From an uncultured Bacteroidota bacterium (GTDB taxonomy: Bacteria > Bacteroidota > Bacteroidia > NS11-12g > UBA9320): 64,000 nucleotides of DNA. The position numbers and the translations under genes are program-made. The notes under the pieces are model-generated. The model did not search any database. It was not told the origin of the DNA and saw nothing but the letters and a program-made list of their open reading frames with translations. Positions 17,833-26,584 of this stretch are shown here, piece by piece (position 1 is the stretch's first letter; every line of letters begins with the position of its first letter). The stretch covers positions 62,001-126,000 of the forward strand of contig CAKZLB010000039.1 in the NCBI GenBank assembly GCA_937124965.1, given 5' to 3'.

Positions 17833-18213
17833 TTACCCTAATAATTCTTGTATATCCTCTTTTAAACAGCTTCTCCAAAATGGGCGAATGCAGTTTCTCC
17901 AAAACTTTTTACTTGCGATTGAAAGCTCTCTTAATTCATTTTTTAATTCTAATAAGATAAAAGCACTCACATTTGGATGAATAAAAAAGGGTTTCAAATT
18001 CCACCATCCCGGATAGTTTTGCTTAATATACTTCCAAGTATCTGCCCATGAATTAAAAACAGGAAAGGAAAGCTCCAGATAGTCGTACACATCCTCCGAA
18101 GTGTCTAACATGTATACATATTCTCCATTACTATCGCGATGACGATTAACGGCAATTGAAAACTCTGAAGACCCTGCTTCAAAAAATCGTTGTTTATAAA
18201 TTCTGTCGTTCAT
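17833..18213 (-). CDS. Unknown 126-residue protein upstream of the HIRAN gene
   Basis: I do not recognise this family. The protein is soluble, aromatic-rich, with a tryptophan cluster (NSWADTWKYIKQNYPGWWNL at roughly residues 53-72), a proline-containing segment PFFIHPNVS, and a basic C-terminal helix with two more tryptophans and two cysteines (KKFWRNCIRPFWRSC). It probably forms an operon with the HIRAN gene (19-bp gap) and is divergent from the WYL regulator across 83 bp. It could be a partner or effector in that set; there is no sequence evidence for a specific activity. Confidence 0.55.
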   Translation of the reverse strand: MNDRIYKQRFFEAGSSEFSIAVNRHRDSNGEYVYMLDTSEDVYDYLELSFPVFNSWADTWKYIKQNYPGWWNLKPFFIHPNVSAFILLELKNELRELSIASKKFWRNCIRPFWRSCLKEDIQELLG

Positions 18214-18220
18214 ATTTCTT

Positions 18221-18228
18221 TAACTTTG
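18221..18228 (+). promoter_or_regulatory. -7 box TAACTTTG, candidate promoter of the WYL regulator
   Basis: TAACTTTG matches TAnnTTTG on the plus strand just behind the divergent unknown gene. It would give the WYL gene a leader of about 65 bases, longer than most others here. No good TTG -33 element is at the usual distance. Confidence 0.4.
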
Positions 18229-18296
18229 ATTCAAACAAACAACTCCAAAATGCAGCCTATCTTCATTTTAGAAAAAAGTAGAATTATTTTTTAATT

Positions 18297-19301
18297 ATGC
18301 CAGCAAACAAAGAAGCACTGGTTCGGTATCGTGCAATAAATAGATGTTTGGTAGATTATCGTATTGCGTCAAAAGACGTTTTAATAGATGCGTGCACAAG
18401 TGCAATTGGAACGTACGTTTCATGGCGTACCATCGCAAATGACATAAAAACTATGCGTTTTGATGAGCAACTAGGTTACCTGGCTCCCATTAAAACGATT
18501 AAAGGTGAAGGGTATGCCTATGAAGATCCTAATTACTCAATTGATAGTATTCCACTTAAAAAAGAAGAGCTTACAGCCATTGCCTTTGCAGCTAACTTAT
18601 TAAAGCAGTACAGTCAGGTTGATCTGTTTTCAACGTTTTCAGGAGCCGTTGAAAAACTCAGCGATAAAGTGGAATTACACGTCAAAGAAAACGATACAAC
18701 CAAACTTGGTAACGTAATCTCATTTGAAAAAAGCTATGTTGATGGTGGAAGTGAATTTATTAACGAATTACTCCAGCATATTCGACAAAAAACCGTAGTT
18801 CAAGTGATGTATCATTCGTTCAGTACAAATTCAAAAAAGACACATACAATACATCCATACTTTTTAAAAGAGTACAGAAATCGGTGGTACATAGTCGGGT
18901 ATCATCAAGAATATCAAGAGGTTAGAACATTAGCCCTTGAGCGAATAAATTCAGTAAGTCCAGAATATTCTGTTTCATACCAGCCTGCAACGTTTAACAT
19001 TCATTCATATTATGAAAATGCCGTTGGTGTCAGCATAACTTCAGATAAACCTCAAACGATTTTACTAGAATTAGACGCAAGAGAATACCAATATTTTGAA
19101 ACACAACCTATTCACCCGAGCCAAAAAGTGGTTGTAAAATCGGATGACAAGGTTCAAATATCGCTTTATGTTATTCTTAACTATGAATTAAAAAGTACTT
19201 TACTTTCGATGGGATCCAAGATTAAAGTATTGGAACCTGTAGTTTTAAGAGATCATATTTTGAATGAAGCCAACAATATGATTGATCACTACAATTCTTA
19301 A
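18297..19301 (+). CDS. WYL domain transcriptional regulator
   Basis: This 334-residue protein has the standard WYL-regulator layout: an N-terminal winged-helix-like region (residues 1-85, including VSWRTIANDIKTMR as the probable recognition helix), a helical linker with LKKEELTAIAFAANLL, the WYL domain (about 155-235; HPYFLKEYRNRWYIVGY with Trp197-Tyr198) and a C-terminal extension (WCX). WYL domains bind nucleic-acid-derived or nucleotide ligands and regulate CRISPR, phage-defence and DNA-damage genes. It is divergent from the unknown/HIRAN pair and probably controls it. Confidence 0.85.
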   Translation: MPANKEALVRYRAINRCLVDYRIASKDVLIDACTSAIGTYVSWRTIANDIKTMRFDEQLGYLAPIKTIKGEGYAYEDPNYSIDSIPLKKEELTAIAFAANLLKQYSQVDLFSTFSGAVEKLSDKVELHVKENDTTKLGNVISFEKSYVDGGSEFINELLQHIRQKTVVQVMYHSFSTNSKKTHTIHPYFLKEYRNRWYIVGYHQEYQEVRTLALERINSVSPEYSVSYQPATFNIHSYYENAVGVSITSDKPQTILLELDAREYQYFETQPIHPSQKVVVKSDDKVQISLYVILNYELKSTLLSMGSKIKVLEPVVLRDHILNEANNMIDHYNS

Positions 19302-19318
19302 GGTTGAGTATTTTGCCT

Positions 19319-19326
19319 TAATTTCG
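19319..19326 (+). promoter_or_regulatory. -7-like box TAATTTCG before the OmpA protein
   Basis: TAATTTCG differs from TAnnTTTG at one base. The same TTCG variant appears before the genes at 39165, 40560 and 43397, which supports its being a real form of the element in this genome. The leader would be about 25 bases. Confidence 0.4.
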
Positions 19327-19352
19327 CAACTTATTAAAATCAGTAATTTTCT

Positions 19353-20246
19353 ATGGGTTCAAAACTCATTTTGCCAATATTTTTATTCATTGCTCTACTA
19401 ATCGGGGGCTCGTATTATTACGTCTGCAAAATCAAAGGAGTATGTATCCAATCTTCGGCTACTATTGATTCTTCGCGATCTGATTCTAGTACAATTGATA
19501 AATTAGAACTTAGCCCATTAAGCTTTAGATTTAATTCTGCAGAACCTCTAATGGGTTTGGATTTTGATAATATGCGCGATAATTTATTGAACAAACTTGG
19601 AGATTCTGATACGTTAATTATTTACGGAAAGTATTTCAAAGGGGAAGAAAATGGCGAGCAGCTTGGAATGGATCGGGCGCTAAACGTCCATTCTTTATTT
19701 GTCGACAATTTTGATCCCAATCGACTTATCGTTAGGTCTGTAGAAGATGATATGACGTCAATTGATCGGTATGCACAGTTGGAAGCTATCCAGTTTAATG
19801 TGGCTACGGCAAGCAGTGATCTTGCGTCATCCGATAATAAATCAAGTGCTATGAGTGATAATGACGAATCATTTACTAGCGACGGCACTGAATCGTTAGT
19901 TGAAAAATTTGAAGGTAAAGCAATAATCCATTTCCCTCCAGGTTCCATAACAAAAATTATGAATTCTGATGTTCAAGACTTTGTTGTAGAACTGGTGGAG
20001 CAGCTAAATTCAGATCCCGATTTGAAAGTCTATGTTGAAGGACATTCTGATAATAATGGAGATGTTGAAACAAACTACCAATTGGGAAGAAAGAGAGCAT
20101 GGGTAGTAAAGAAAATGATTTGGGACGAAGGTGTTGATCCAATGCGTGTAATTACGTCATCAAAAGGAGAAAAAGAGCCTCTAAAATCCAATGAAACTGA
20201 GGAAGGTCGAGCGTACAATCGTCGGGTTGAAGTGGTCGTTAAATAA
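19353..20246 (+). CDS. OmpA family protein with two OmpA-like regions
   Basis: An N-terminal membrane helix or uncleaved signal (residues 5-24) is followed by a degenerate OmpA-like region (about 60-140, with DTLIIYGKYFKGEENGEQLG and MDRALNV in the place of the usual peptidoglycan-binding helix) and a canonical OmpA_C domain (about 185-297; VYVEGHSDNNGDVETNYQLG, RKRAWVVKKM, EEGRAYNRRVEVVV). The conserved Asp and Arg that hold diaminopimelate are present in the second domain (SDNNG and NRRVE). It is likely anchored in the inner membrane and wall-bound. It is 14 bp upstream of the helix-hairpin-helix membrane protein. Confidence 0.8.
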   Translation: MGSKLILPIFLFIALLIGGSYYYVCKIKGVCIQSSATIDSSRSDSSTIDKLELSPLSFRFNSAEPLMGLDFDNMRDNLLNKLGDSDTLIIYGKYFKGEENGEQLGMDRALNVHSLFVDNFDPNRLIVRSVEDDMTSIDRYAQLEAIQFNVATASSDLASSDNKSSAMSDNDESFTSDGTESLVEKFEGKAIIHFPPGSITKIMNSDVQDFVVELVEQLNSDPDLKVYVEGHSDNNGDVETNYQLGRKRAWVVKKMIWDEGVDPMRVITSSKGEKEPLKSNETEEGRAYNRRVEVVVK

Positions 20247-20260
20247 AGTAAAAGGAGAAA

Positions 20261-21115
20261 ATGATACTATTAGAAATTTTTGGACAAAGTCCAATCGAAG
20301 GTCCAGGAACAGGAAGTTTTACAGATCATCTAATTGAAATCGTAGCTATGTTATTAGTTGCCTTTTTACTTGGATTGTGGGTGGGAAGAGTAGCAGTTTC
20401 AAGACTTAAGTCAAAACTAAATGAAGCAACTTCTGAACTTGAATTACTCAAAACTGAGGTTGAAGCTATTGATGATCGAAAACTTGAAATCGCAAGTTTG
20501 AATGAAAAAGTAAGATTGCTAGAAGACCGAAACTCTAAATTACGTATCCAAGCAAACAGCCCTATCATCGAAACTGATACAAAAACTCTAGATTTAAAGA
20601 TAAGCGCAAAAGATGACGAAATTGGTAAACTAACGAAAGAAATTGAAGAGCTAAAGCAACTAGTAGAAGCAAACAAAGTCGAAGCGAAAAGCACACCATC
20701 GTTCAGCGTATCTAATCCAGTAACTGTAACTAAATCGCAAAGTGAAAAACCAACGGTTGTCTCCCCCAAAACTCCTGAAACAGAAGCCAATGTAAAAGTG
20801 GATAGTCCGATAGAAGAGTCTGCAAAGGTTTCAGAAGTTACTGTTAATACATCTTCTAAAAAGAGCGACTTAAAGAAAATAGAAGGAGTCGGGCCTAAAA
20901 TCGAACAACTACTGAATGCAGATTACGTTTTAACCTTCGATGACGTTATCGAAACGGGAGCTGAAAAAATTCGAGAAATCTTATTAAAAGCAGGGCCACA
21001 ATATAAAGTGCATGATCCTAGCACTTGGGCAGAACAAGCGCAACTTGCACGTGACGAGAAGTGGGATGAACTTCTCTTATTACAAAATGAATTAAAAGGA
21101 GGGAAAAAGGTCTAA
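20261..21115 (+). CDS. Membrane-anchored coiled-coil protein with C-terminal helix-hairpin-helix
   Basis: The protein has one membrane helix (about residues 24-44), a long charged coiled coil (47-150), a Ser/Thr/Pro/Glu-rich linker, and a C-terminal domain of the kind annotated as flap endonuclease-1-like helix-hairpin-helix (DLKKIEGVGPKIEQLL, residues 203-218, the GVGPKI hairpin at 209-214, then DDVIETGAEKIREILLKAG). The hairpin is a DNA-binding element in other families but is very common in membrane proteins of Bacteroidota with no nuclease active site, and I see none here. AAAGGAG nine bases before the ATG is one of the few clear Shine-Dalgarno sequences in the window. It is co-transcribed with the OmpA gene. 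Confidence 0.75.
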   Translation: MILLEIFGQSPIEGPGTGSFTDHLIEIVAMLLVAFLLGLWVGRVAVSRLKSKLNEATSELELLKTEVEAIDDRKLEIASLNEKVRLLEDRNSKLRIQANSPIIETDTKTLDLKISAKDDEIGKLTKEIEELKQLVEANKVEAKSTPSFSVSNPVTVTKSQSEKPTVVSPKTPETEANVKVDSPIEESAKVSEVTVNTSSKKSDLKKIEGVGPKIEQLLNADYVLTFDDVIETGAEKIREILLKAGPQYKVHDPSTWAEQAQLARDEKWDELLLLQNELKGGKKV

Positions 21116-21160
21116 CACACCTTTTTAACACTAACAATTACACCCTTTTTACTGTACACC

Positions 21161-21191
21161 TTGTTTCAATAAGCATTTATGCTCAATTTTG
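21161..21191 (+). promoter_or_regulatory. Candidate promoter TTG-N20-CAATTTTG before the PNGase F-like gene
   Basis: A TTG at 21161-21163 is 20 bases from CAATTTTG (21184-21191), one mismatch to TAnnTTTG. A perfect 7-bp inverted repeat (TTTTGAG 21187-21193, CTCAAAA 21199-21205) overlaps the box and ends two bases before the ATG, which could be an operator. Confidence 0.4.
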
Positions 21192-21207
21192 AGGTTTACT
21201 CAAAAAT

Positions 21208-24200
21208 ATGATACGTAATTTTATACTTATTGCATTAGCACTTTGCAGTTTTTCAGAAATCTACGCTCAAGACACTACTTGGGTTAATACATTAAACTTT
21301 TCGGACATCACCAAAAGACGTGGAACATACTCATTTCCAGAAGGTAAGACGTATCGGAAGATAAAAATGCATTACACACTGAAATGCGACCCAGCTACGA
21401 CAAGAGACAACTTTAACTGTGGAGAGTGGGATTATTTGTCGTATGCCATAGTTCATGACAGTACAGGCAGAATTGATAGCAACGAATACGAGCACAGTAA
21501 TTTTATGATTGGTGACCTTGCTCCTACTTCGTTTGATTATGTGAATAATTCACATGCTGATACGTTTTATAGGTACGATAAGTTCCGAGTTGTGAGCAAT
21601 GTAACTACATCAGATTCCATTGTTTTAGGAGCAGGAAATAACTCAAGCTCTGAAAGCATTGAAGAGAATCGTGTCCAATACATTTACACTGCCGCTGAAT
21701 TAATTGCAGCAGGGTTGAAGCCAGGCGAAATAACAGGATTATCTTTTTTCGTTAATAAGCTCTCAGTTACGATTCCAAATTTTAGGGTAAGAATTACACA
21801 AACACCGTTGTCAAGCTTGTCAGGATTGTATCGAGGAGCAATGAATACCGTTTTTTATGGTGATTTTGATGGAAAGTTGGGTAAAAATAGAATCCAGTCA
21901 CTAGAGCCGTTATTATGGGACGGTGCTTCAAACTTGATTGTTGAGTTTAGCCGTTCGGAAGCAGTGTTGCCGAGCTACTTGGAATTACAAACAGATGTCT
22001 CATTAACAAATGGTATTTCAGAAGTAGGGTCAGATAAGTATTATGAAATATCAAACAACAATTTCATGGAAATCCAAGACCCAGAGACTGTTTTTAAAGA
22101 TATTGATTCCGCAATCTCAATTAGTTTTTGGGCAAAAGGGGATGAATCTCTACCCAAAAATACTTCAGTTCTTGAAGCAAAAGACAAAGATGGCAAACGG
22201 TTATTGAATATCCATTTCCCTTGGAGTAATGGTCAAGTGTATTGGGACGCTGGAAATTCATCGGGCTATGATAGAATAAACAAGGCTGTAGATGAAAGCG
22301 TTTACAAAAACAGTTGGAATCACTGGGTTTTTACGAAAAACGTCCGAACTGGATCGTTAAAGATCTATGTGAATGGTAAATTGTTTCATAGCGGAACTGG
22401 ATTAACCAGAGAATTGGGGAATAACATTGCAACTTTCAGAATCGGAAAAGGAATTACAAATTATCAGTATGAAGGGAGTATAGATCGTTTAAGTGTTTGG
22501 AAATCTGAACTATCCGAAACTGAAATTGGAGACTTACACTCCAAAGATATTGTAACTACTCAACCGAATTTTGCTCAGTTAATTTGTGCTTTTGGTTTTG
22601 ATAGCTATTCAAATACGGCAAACTTAGCTTCAGATTTCAACTCTGCAATTACCGCTCAATTTAAAGGAAAAACGGTTGTTAATACCTACGCAGAATCGGC
22701 ATTTTTTAATACAAAAGTTGCGCAAGAGCGTCCACGACTTGAGTTTGTTTCTTCTGACCAAACTTCATACATAGACTCAGCAATGCGATTTGATGTAATT
22801 TATAGGTCGAATACATTTATTGATCTTTTTGAGGATGACAAGCAGCCAACAGTGCAGACTGGTGTGATGTCAACTTTCGAAGGTGGATTTGCCTATAGCT
22901 ACAATCCTGATGGTTCGAAAAAAGATTCAACAGCAATTTCCGGAAGCCAAGTGTTGCAACAAAAAATGACGAAGTATTACATACCATACGAAGTTGTGAA
23001 TAATGTAGAAATTGCACGATACATAACTCCATATGGTATAGGACTAGATTTAGGTCCTGATGGGTTTAAATGGGTGTATGATGTGACGGATTATGCATCC
23101 TTATTGGAAGGGGAGGTAACATTATCTGCAGGGAATCAACAAGAGTTAATCGACTTGCGATTTGAAATGATTGAAGGAACACCAGTGAGAGATCTAAAAG
23201 AAATTTCATATTACATTAACCGTGAAAGCAGATCTTATAGAAATATCGCTGACAATGTCAATTTTCAAGAAATGGAGATTGACATCAATCCTGAAGCAAA
23301 AACACATAAGTTAGTTACCAGAATTACGGGTCATGGGCATAACACTGATGATGACACGAAACCACATTGCTGCGAATGGGCTGACAAAAAGCATTACTTA
23401 AAAGTTGATGGCAAAGATGCTCTTGAATGGGACATTTGGCAAGACGATAAATGTGCATTGAATCCAGTATTTGATCAAGGAGGTAATTGGGCTCCACCAA
23501 GAGCTGGCTGGTGTCCAGGGGCGCCTGTGGATGATTATAATTTCGACATCACAGCGTTTGTTACTGGTGATAAAGTGTCGTTAGATTATGAGATAGAGCC
23601 AGTGCCAACAACTAACCTGGGACAAGGTGGTGGAAACTACGTGGTGTCAATGCATTTAATGCAATACGGCGATTATAACTTCCTAAACGATGCAACTGTC
23701 GAGGAGATAGTTAGCCCCAATAACTGGGAGTATTATTTACGACAGAACCCAACATGCGGTAAGCCAAAAATTAAAGTTCGGAACACAGGGAAAAATGTAA
23801 TCACCGAACTTGGGCTGAAATACGGAGTGGTTGGAGGAAACCCAATTACATATTACTGGAAAGATACATTACAACAAGATGAGGCGAAAGTGATTGAATT
23901 ACCCTTTGCTATTTGGGATTATTTGAGTGAAGAAAATAGCAACCGGTTTTTTGCTGAAGTATTTGCTGTAAACAAAGTGAATGATGAGTATGCAGATAAC
24001 AATCGAGCAGAATCAGAATTTGAGATTCCAAACATGGCCCCTAAAACATTCACAGTTTATTTTAGAAATAACAAAATTGCCGATGCTACTCTTCAAATAT
24101 TTGACGATGGTGGAAACGCGGTATACGAGCAACTCACGGCACCTGCAGAACAATTAATTAAAGAAGACATTACATTAAATCCAGGGTGCTATAAACTCGT

Positions 24201-24627
24201 TTGTAAAACGGAAAATGAGTTTGGTTTGTCTTATCCATTGATACCTCAAATTGGTTCTGGTTTGTTAAGACTAATCAAGTCTGGAACTAGTTTTAATGAG
24301 TCATTCAATCCTGACTTTGGAAAGAGTATTGAATATTACTTTACAGTTGGATACACGCTTTCGGAAGAGAATGTAACGCATGAGAATTGGAAACTTTATC
24401 CAAACCCAAGTTCTGGCTTAGTAACTCTTCAAAAGAATGTGGCGTCTGAAGGCAATGTCTATCAGGTCATAGTTTACAATGTCTCTGGTCAAGTTGTTTT
24501 GGAGCAAAATAACACCATACATGGAGGTATAGTTGAGTTGGATCTGTGTGATATGAAGGCAGGCATGTACTTCGTTGAAATGATTGAGAACAATCAAAAA
24601 ACATCGTTTAAAGTATCGAAATATTAA
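21208..24627 (+). CDS. Secreted PNGase F-like protein with LamG domain and type IX sorting signal
   Basis: A signal peptide (cleavage near YAQ, residue 21) leads into an N-glycanase N-domain-like segment containing CGEWD (71-75). A concanavalin/LamG domain spans about residues 280-450 (ISISFWAKGDE, NSWNHWVFTKN, KIYVNGKLF, GSIDRLSVWKSEL). A PNGase F C-domain-like region lies near 694-830: ITGHGHN, a CCEWADKKHYLKV strand pair, CALNP, and NWAPPRAGWCPGAPV. The last ~80 residues are a Por secretion tail (NWKLYPNPSSGLVTL ... GMYFVEM). This suggests a type IX-secreted glycoamidase removing N-glycans, or a binding protein of the same fold; catalytic residues would need alignment. The LamG insert is not part of the classic enzyme. 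Confidence 0.8.
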   Translation: MIRNFILIALALCSFSEIYAQDTTWVNTLNFSDITKRRGTYSFPEGKTYRKIKMHYTLKCDPATTRDNFNCGEWDYLSYAIVHDSTGRIDSNEYEHSNFMIGDLAPTSFDYVNNSHADTFYRYDKFRVVSNVTTSDSIVLGAGNNSSSESIEENRVQYIYTAAELIAAGLKPGEITGLSFFVNKLSVTIPNFRVRITQTPLSSLSGLYRGAMNTVFYGDFDGKLGKNRIQSLEPLLWDGASNLIVEFSRSEAVLPSYLELQTDVSLTNGISEVGSDKYYEISNNNFMEIQDPETVFKDIDSAISISFWAKGDESLPKNTSVLEAKDKDGKRLLNIHFPWSNGQVYWDAGNSSGYDRINKAVDESVYKNSWNHWVFTKNVRTGSLKIYVNGKLFHSGTGLTRELGNNIATFRIGKGITNYQYEGSIDRLSVWKSELSETEIGDLHSKDIVTTQPNFAQLICAFGFDSYSNTANLASDFNSAITAQFKGKTVVNTYAESAFFNTKVAQERPRLEFVSSDQTSYIDSAMRFDVIYRSNTFIDLFEDDKQPTVQTGVMSTFEGGFAYSYNPDGSKKDSTAISGSQVLQQKMTKYYIPYEVVNNVEIARYITPYGIGLDLGPDGFKWVYDVTDYASLLEGEVTLSAGNQQELIDLRFEMIEGTPVRDLKEISYYINRESRSYRNIADNVNFQEMEIDINPEAKTHKLVTRITGHGHNTDDDTKPHCCEWADKKHYLKVDGKDALEWDIWQDDKCALNPVFDQGGNWAPPRAGWCPGAPVDDYNFDITAFVTGDKVSLDYEIEPVPTTNLGQGGGNYVVSMHLMQYGDYNFLNDATVEEIVSPNNWEYYLRQNPTCGKPKIKVRNTGKNVITELGLKYGVVGGNPITYYWKDTLQQDEAKVIELPFAIWDYLSEENSNRFFAEVFAVNKVNDEYADNNRAESEFEIPNMAPKTFTVYFRNNKIADATLQIFDDGGNAVYEQLTAPAEQLIKEDITLNPGCYKLVCKTENEFGLSYPLIPQIGSGLLRLIKSGTSFNESFNPDFGKSIEYYFTVGYTLSEENVTHENWKLYPNPSSGLVTLQKNVASEGNVYQVIVYNVSGQVVLEQNNTIHGGIVELDLCDMKAGMYFVEMIENNQKTSFKVSKY

Positions 24628-24630
24628 ACG

Positions 24631-25383
24631 TTGACCATAACTAAGAAACTGTACTTTGCATCTGACTTCCATTTAGGGATTCCCAATTATGCCAAAAGTT
24701 TAGAGAGAGAAAAAAGAATTATCCGTTGGTTAGGCCAAGTATCTAATGATGCGGAAAAAATCTTTTTGATGGGTGATATCTTTGACTTTTGGTACGAGTA
24801 TAAAAAGGTTGTACCAAAAGGCTTCGTTAGACTTCAAGGCAAAATTGCAGAATTAACTGACCGAGGAATTGAGGTTTATTTTTTCAAAGGAAACCACGAC
24901 ATGTGGATGTTCTCTTACTTTCAGAATGAACTAGGAATTAAGCTTGTTTCGGACGAACTTGAACTTAGTCACGGAGGGAAATCGTTCTATTTACACCATG
25001 GTGATGGGTTAGGTGATGGTGACTACAGTTACAAGTTTTTAAAACGAGTATTTAGAAATCCTATTTGCATAAAACTTTTCGGATTCATACCGAGTCGAAT
25101 TGGATTGGGAGTCGCCCATTACTTCTCGTCAAAAAGTCGGTTAGCAAATGCAGAAGCGGATGAAATTTTTAATGAAGATTCGGAATGGTTGTTGCAATTC
25201 TGTAATGACAAGGTGAAAACGAAGCCCTACGATTACATGATCTTTGGTCACCGTCATTTACCATTAGATATTAAACTTGACAATGGAGGGCGTTACATCA
25301 ACTTGGGCGAATGGATTCACCATAATACCTATGCCGTATTTGATGGAAATTCATTAACTTTAGAAACATTTGAAAAGGAATAA
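24631..25383 (+). CDS. lpxH: UDP-2,3-diacylglucosamine diphosphatase-like metallophosphoesterase (LpxH type)
   Basis: The calcineurin-like metal-binding motifs are complete: DFHLG, GDIFDFW, GNHD, HHGDG and GHRH. The order and the GDIFDFWYEY and HHGDGLGDGDY contexts fit the LpxH group of lipid A synthesis, which removes UMP from UDP-2,3-diacylglucosamine at the inner membrane. No in-frame ATG exists near the beginning, so the TTG three bases after the PNGase F-like stop is the likely start. Its stop overlaps the following gene by 14 bp. The 250-residue length is normal for Bacteroidota members. Confidence 0.83.
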   Translation: MTITKKLYFASDFHLGIPNYAKSLEREKRIIRWLGQVSNDAEKIFLMGDIFDFWYEYKKVVPKGFVRLQGKIAELTDRGIEVYFFKGNHDMWMFSYFQNELGIKLVSDELELSHGGKSFYLHHGDGLGDGDYSYKFLKRVFRNPICIKLFGFIPSRIGLGVAHYFSSKSRLANAEADEIFNEDSEWLLQFCNDKVKTKPYDYMIFGHRHLPLDIKLDNGGRYINLGEWIHHNTYAVFDGNSLTLETFEKE

Positions 25384-26167
25384 AATCATAGTATTTACGG
25401 GCTGGATTATTTGTTATATAACATGTATCAGCTTTGTTTCTAATTCTTCGAAAACAATTTTACCTTTTAAAGGAAAGTTCTTTACGACCGATAATCTTGG
25501 CAATCTGTTTCTTGTAAAGCAGGATAATTCTATTGAAAAATATTCCCCATCAGGTAATAGATTGATGGTTGGAAATTATAAAATCTACGGTGATATAACT
25601 CAACTTGACGTATCAAATCCGTTTGAAATTTATGCATATTACGGTGACCAGCAGACGTTATTAATTCTTGATAATATGCTTAACCTGCGGTCAGAGATTA
25701 ATATGGCAGACATTAGCACTGGAGAGGTGTCAGCAGCTGCGCGCTCGTTTGATAATGGCATTTGGTATTTTGATGCAAGTAGTATGAAATTACTGAAGTC
25801 TAATAAAAAGCTTGCTACTCAAATTCAAGGTGTGCCAATGGGTACTTGGACGAAACAGGTTTGGAAACCAACGCACATAATTGACAATGAAAAAAACGTG
25901 TTGGTATTAGATTCAAATAACGGGATTTGCATCTTTGACGTTTTTGGAAATTATTATAAAAATATTGAATTAACGGGTGTGCATGATTTTCAGGTCAAAA
26001 AAAGTCAAATCACTTATTTTACCGATAGTTTGCTTGTTCGATATGATTACAAATTGTTTAAATCGGATACACTTTTTCAAAGTGTGCAAGCTAAATCTGT
26101 TCGAATAGAAAATTCAACTCTTTATATTTGGAGAAATGACTCCCTTGAAATAAGACAACCAAAATAG
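25370..26167 (+). CDS. Hypothetical secreted beta-propeller-like protein
   Basis: I do not recognise a named family. The protein has an N-terminal hydrophobic signal (about residues 6-24) and a series of short beta-strand repeats (GNLFLVKQDNSIEKYSPSG, a VLVLDSNNGICIFDVFGNYY segment) that resemble NHL/propeller blades, about six in all. Such single-gene 'propeller next to LpxH' proteins are common in the phylum, which is from memory of the family rather than shown here. The TTG start overlaps lpxH by 14 bp, implying translational coupling. Confidence 0.55.
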   Translation: MKRNKIIVFTGWIICYITCISFVSNSSKTILPFKGKFFTTDNLGNLFLVKQDNSIEKYSPSGNRLMVGNYKIYGDITQLDVSNPFEIYAYYGDQQTLLILDNMLNLRSEINMADISTGEVSAAARSFDNGIWYFDASSMKLLKSNKKLATQIQGVPMGTWTKQVWKPTHIIDNEKNVLVLDSNNGICIFDVFGNYYKNIELTGVHDFQVKKSQITYFTDSLLVRYDYKLFKSDTLFQSVQAKSVRIENSTLYIWRNDSLEIRQPK

Positions 26168-26173
26168 GACTTT

Positions 26174-26572
26174 ATGGCAACCAAAGACTTTAAGAAATAC
26201 TATATCCTCGCTGCTCCCCCAGAGGAAGTGTATATGGCAATTACAAATCCCAAAAGCATAGAGTTGTGGACGGACGAGGAGGCAATAATGAGTACAGAGC
26301 CAAACACAGAATTTAGTATGTGGGATGGAAGCATTACCGGGATGAATTTGGAGTTTGAAGAAAATCGCAAGATAGTTCAAGAATGGTATTTCGGAGAACA
26401 AGAAGAGAAGTCAATCGTAACGATAAAACTGCATCCACACAAAAAAGGTACTTCGGTTGAGTTGCGCCATACAAATATTCCTGAGGAAGAATATGAGGAT
26501 TTTGCTGGAGGATGGGATCACTCTTATTTTGCAGGAATCAAAGAATTTGTAGAGGATGACGGTTTAGATTAA
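26174..26572 (+). CDS. START-like/AHSA1 domain protein
   Basis: This 132-residue protein is a small single-domain Aha1/SRPBCC-like fold: an early KKYYILAAPPEEVYMAITNP helix, an ELWTDEEA turn, KIVQEWYFGE, then SIVTIKLHP and the C-terminal helix WDHSYFAGIKEF. Relatives bind lipophilic ligands or activate Hsp90, and in Bacteroidota their role is not established. It sits 6 bp after the propeller-like gene and 12 bp before a DUF1801 gene. Confidence 0.75.
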   Translation: MATKDFKKYYILAAPPEEVYMAITNPKSIELWTDEEAIMSTEPNTEFSMWDGSITGMNLEFEENRKIVQEWYFGEQEEKSIVTIKLHPHKKGTSVELRHTNIPEEEYEDFAGGWDHSYFAGIKEFVEDDGLD

Positions 26573-26584
26573 AGGGTGGTTTCT

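Noticed and set aside
20326-20790. 154-codon minus-strand frame inside the coiled-coil/HHH gene
   Set aside because: Ser/Phe-rich mirror of Glu/Lys coiled-coil codons.
20865-21115. Flap endonuclease activity for the HHH protein
   Set aside because: Only the hairpin motif is present; no nuclease active-site residues are visible and the protein is membrane-anchored.
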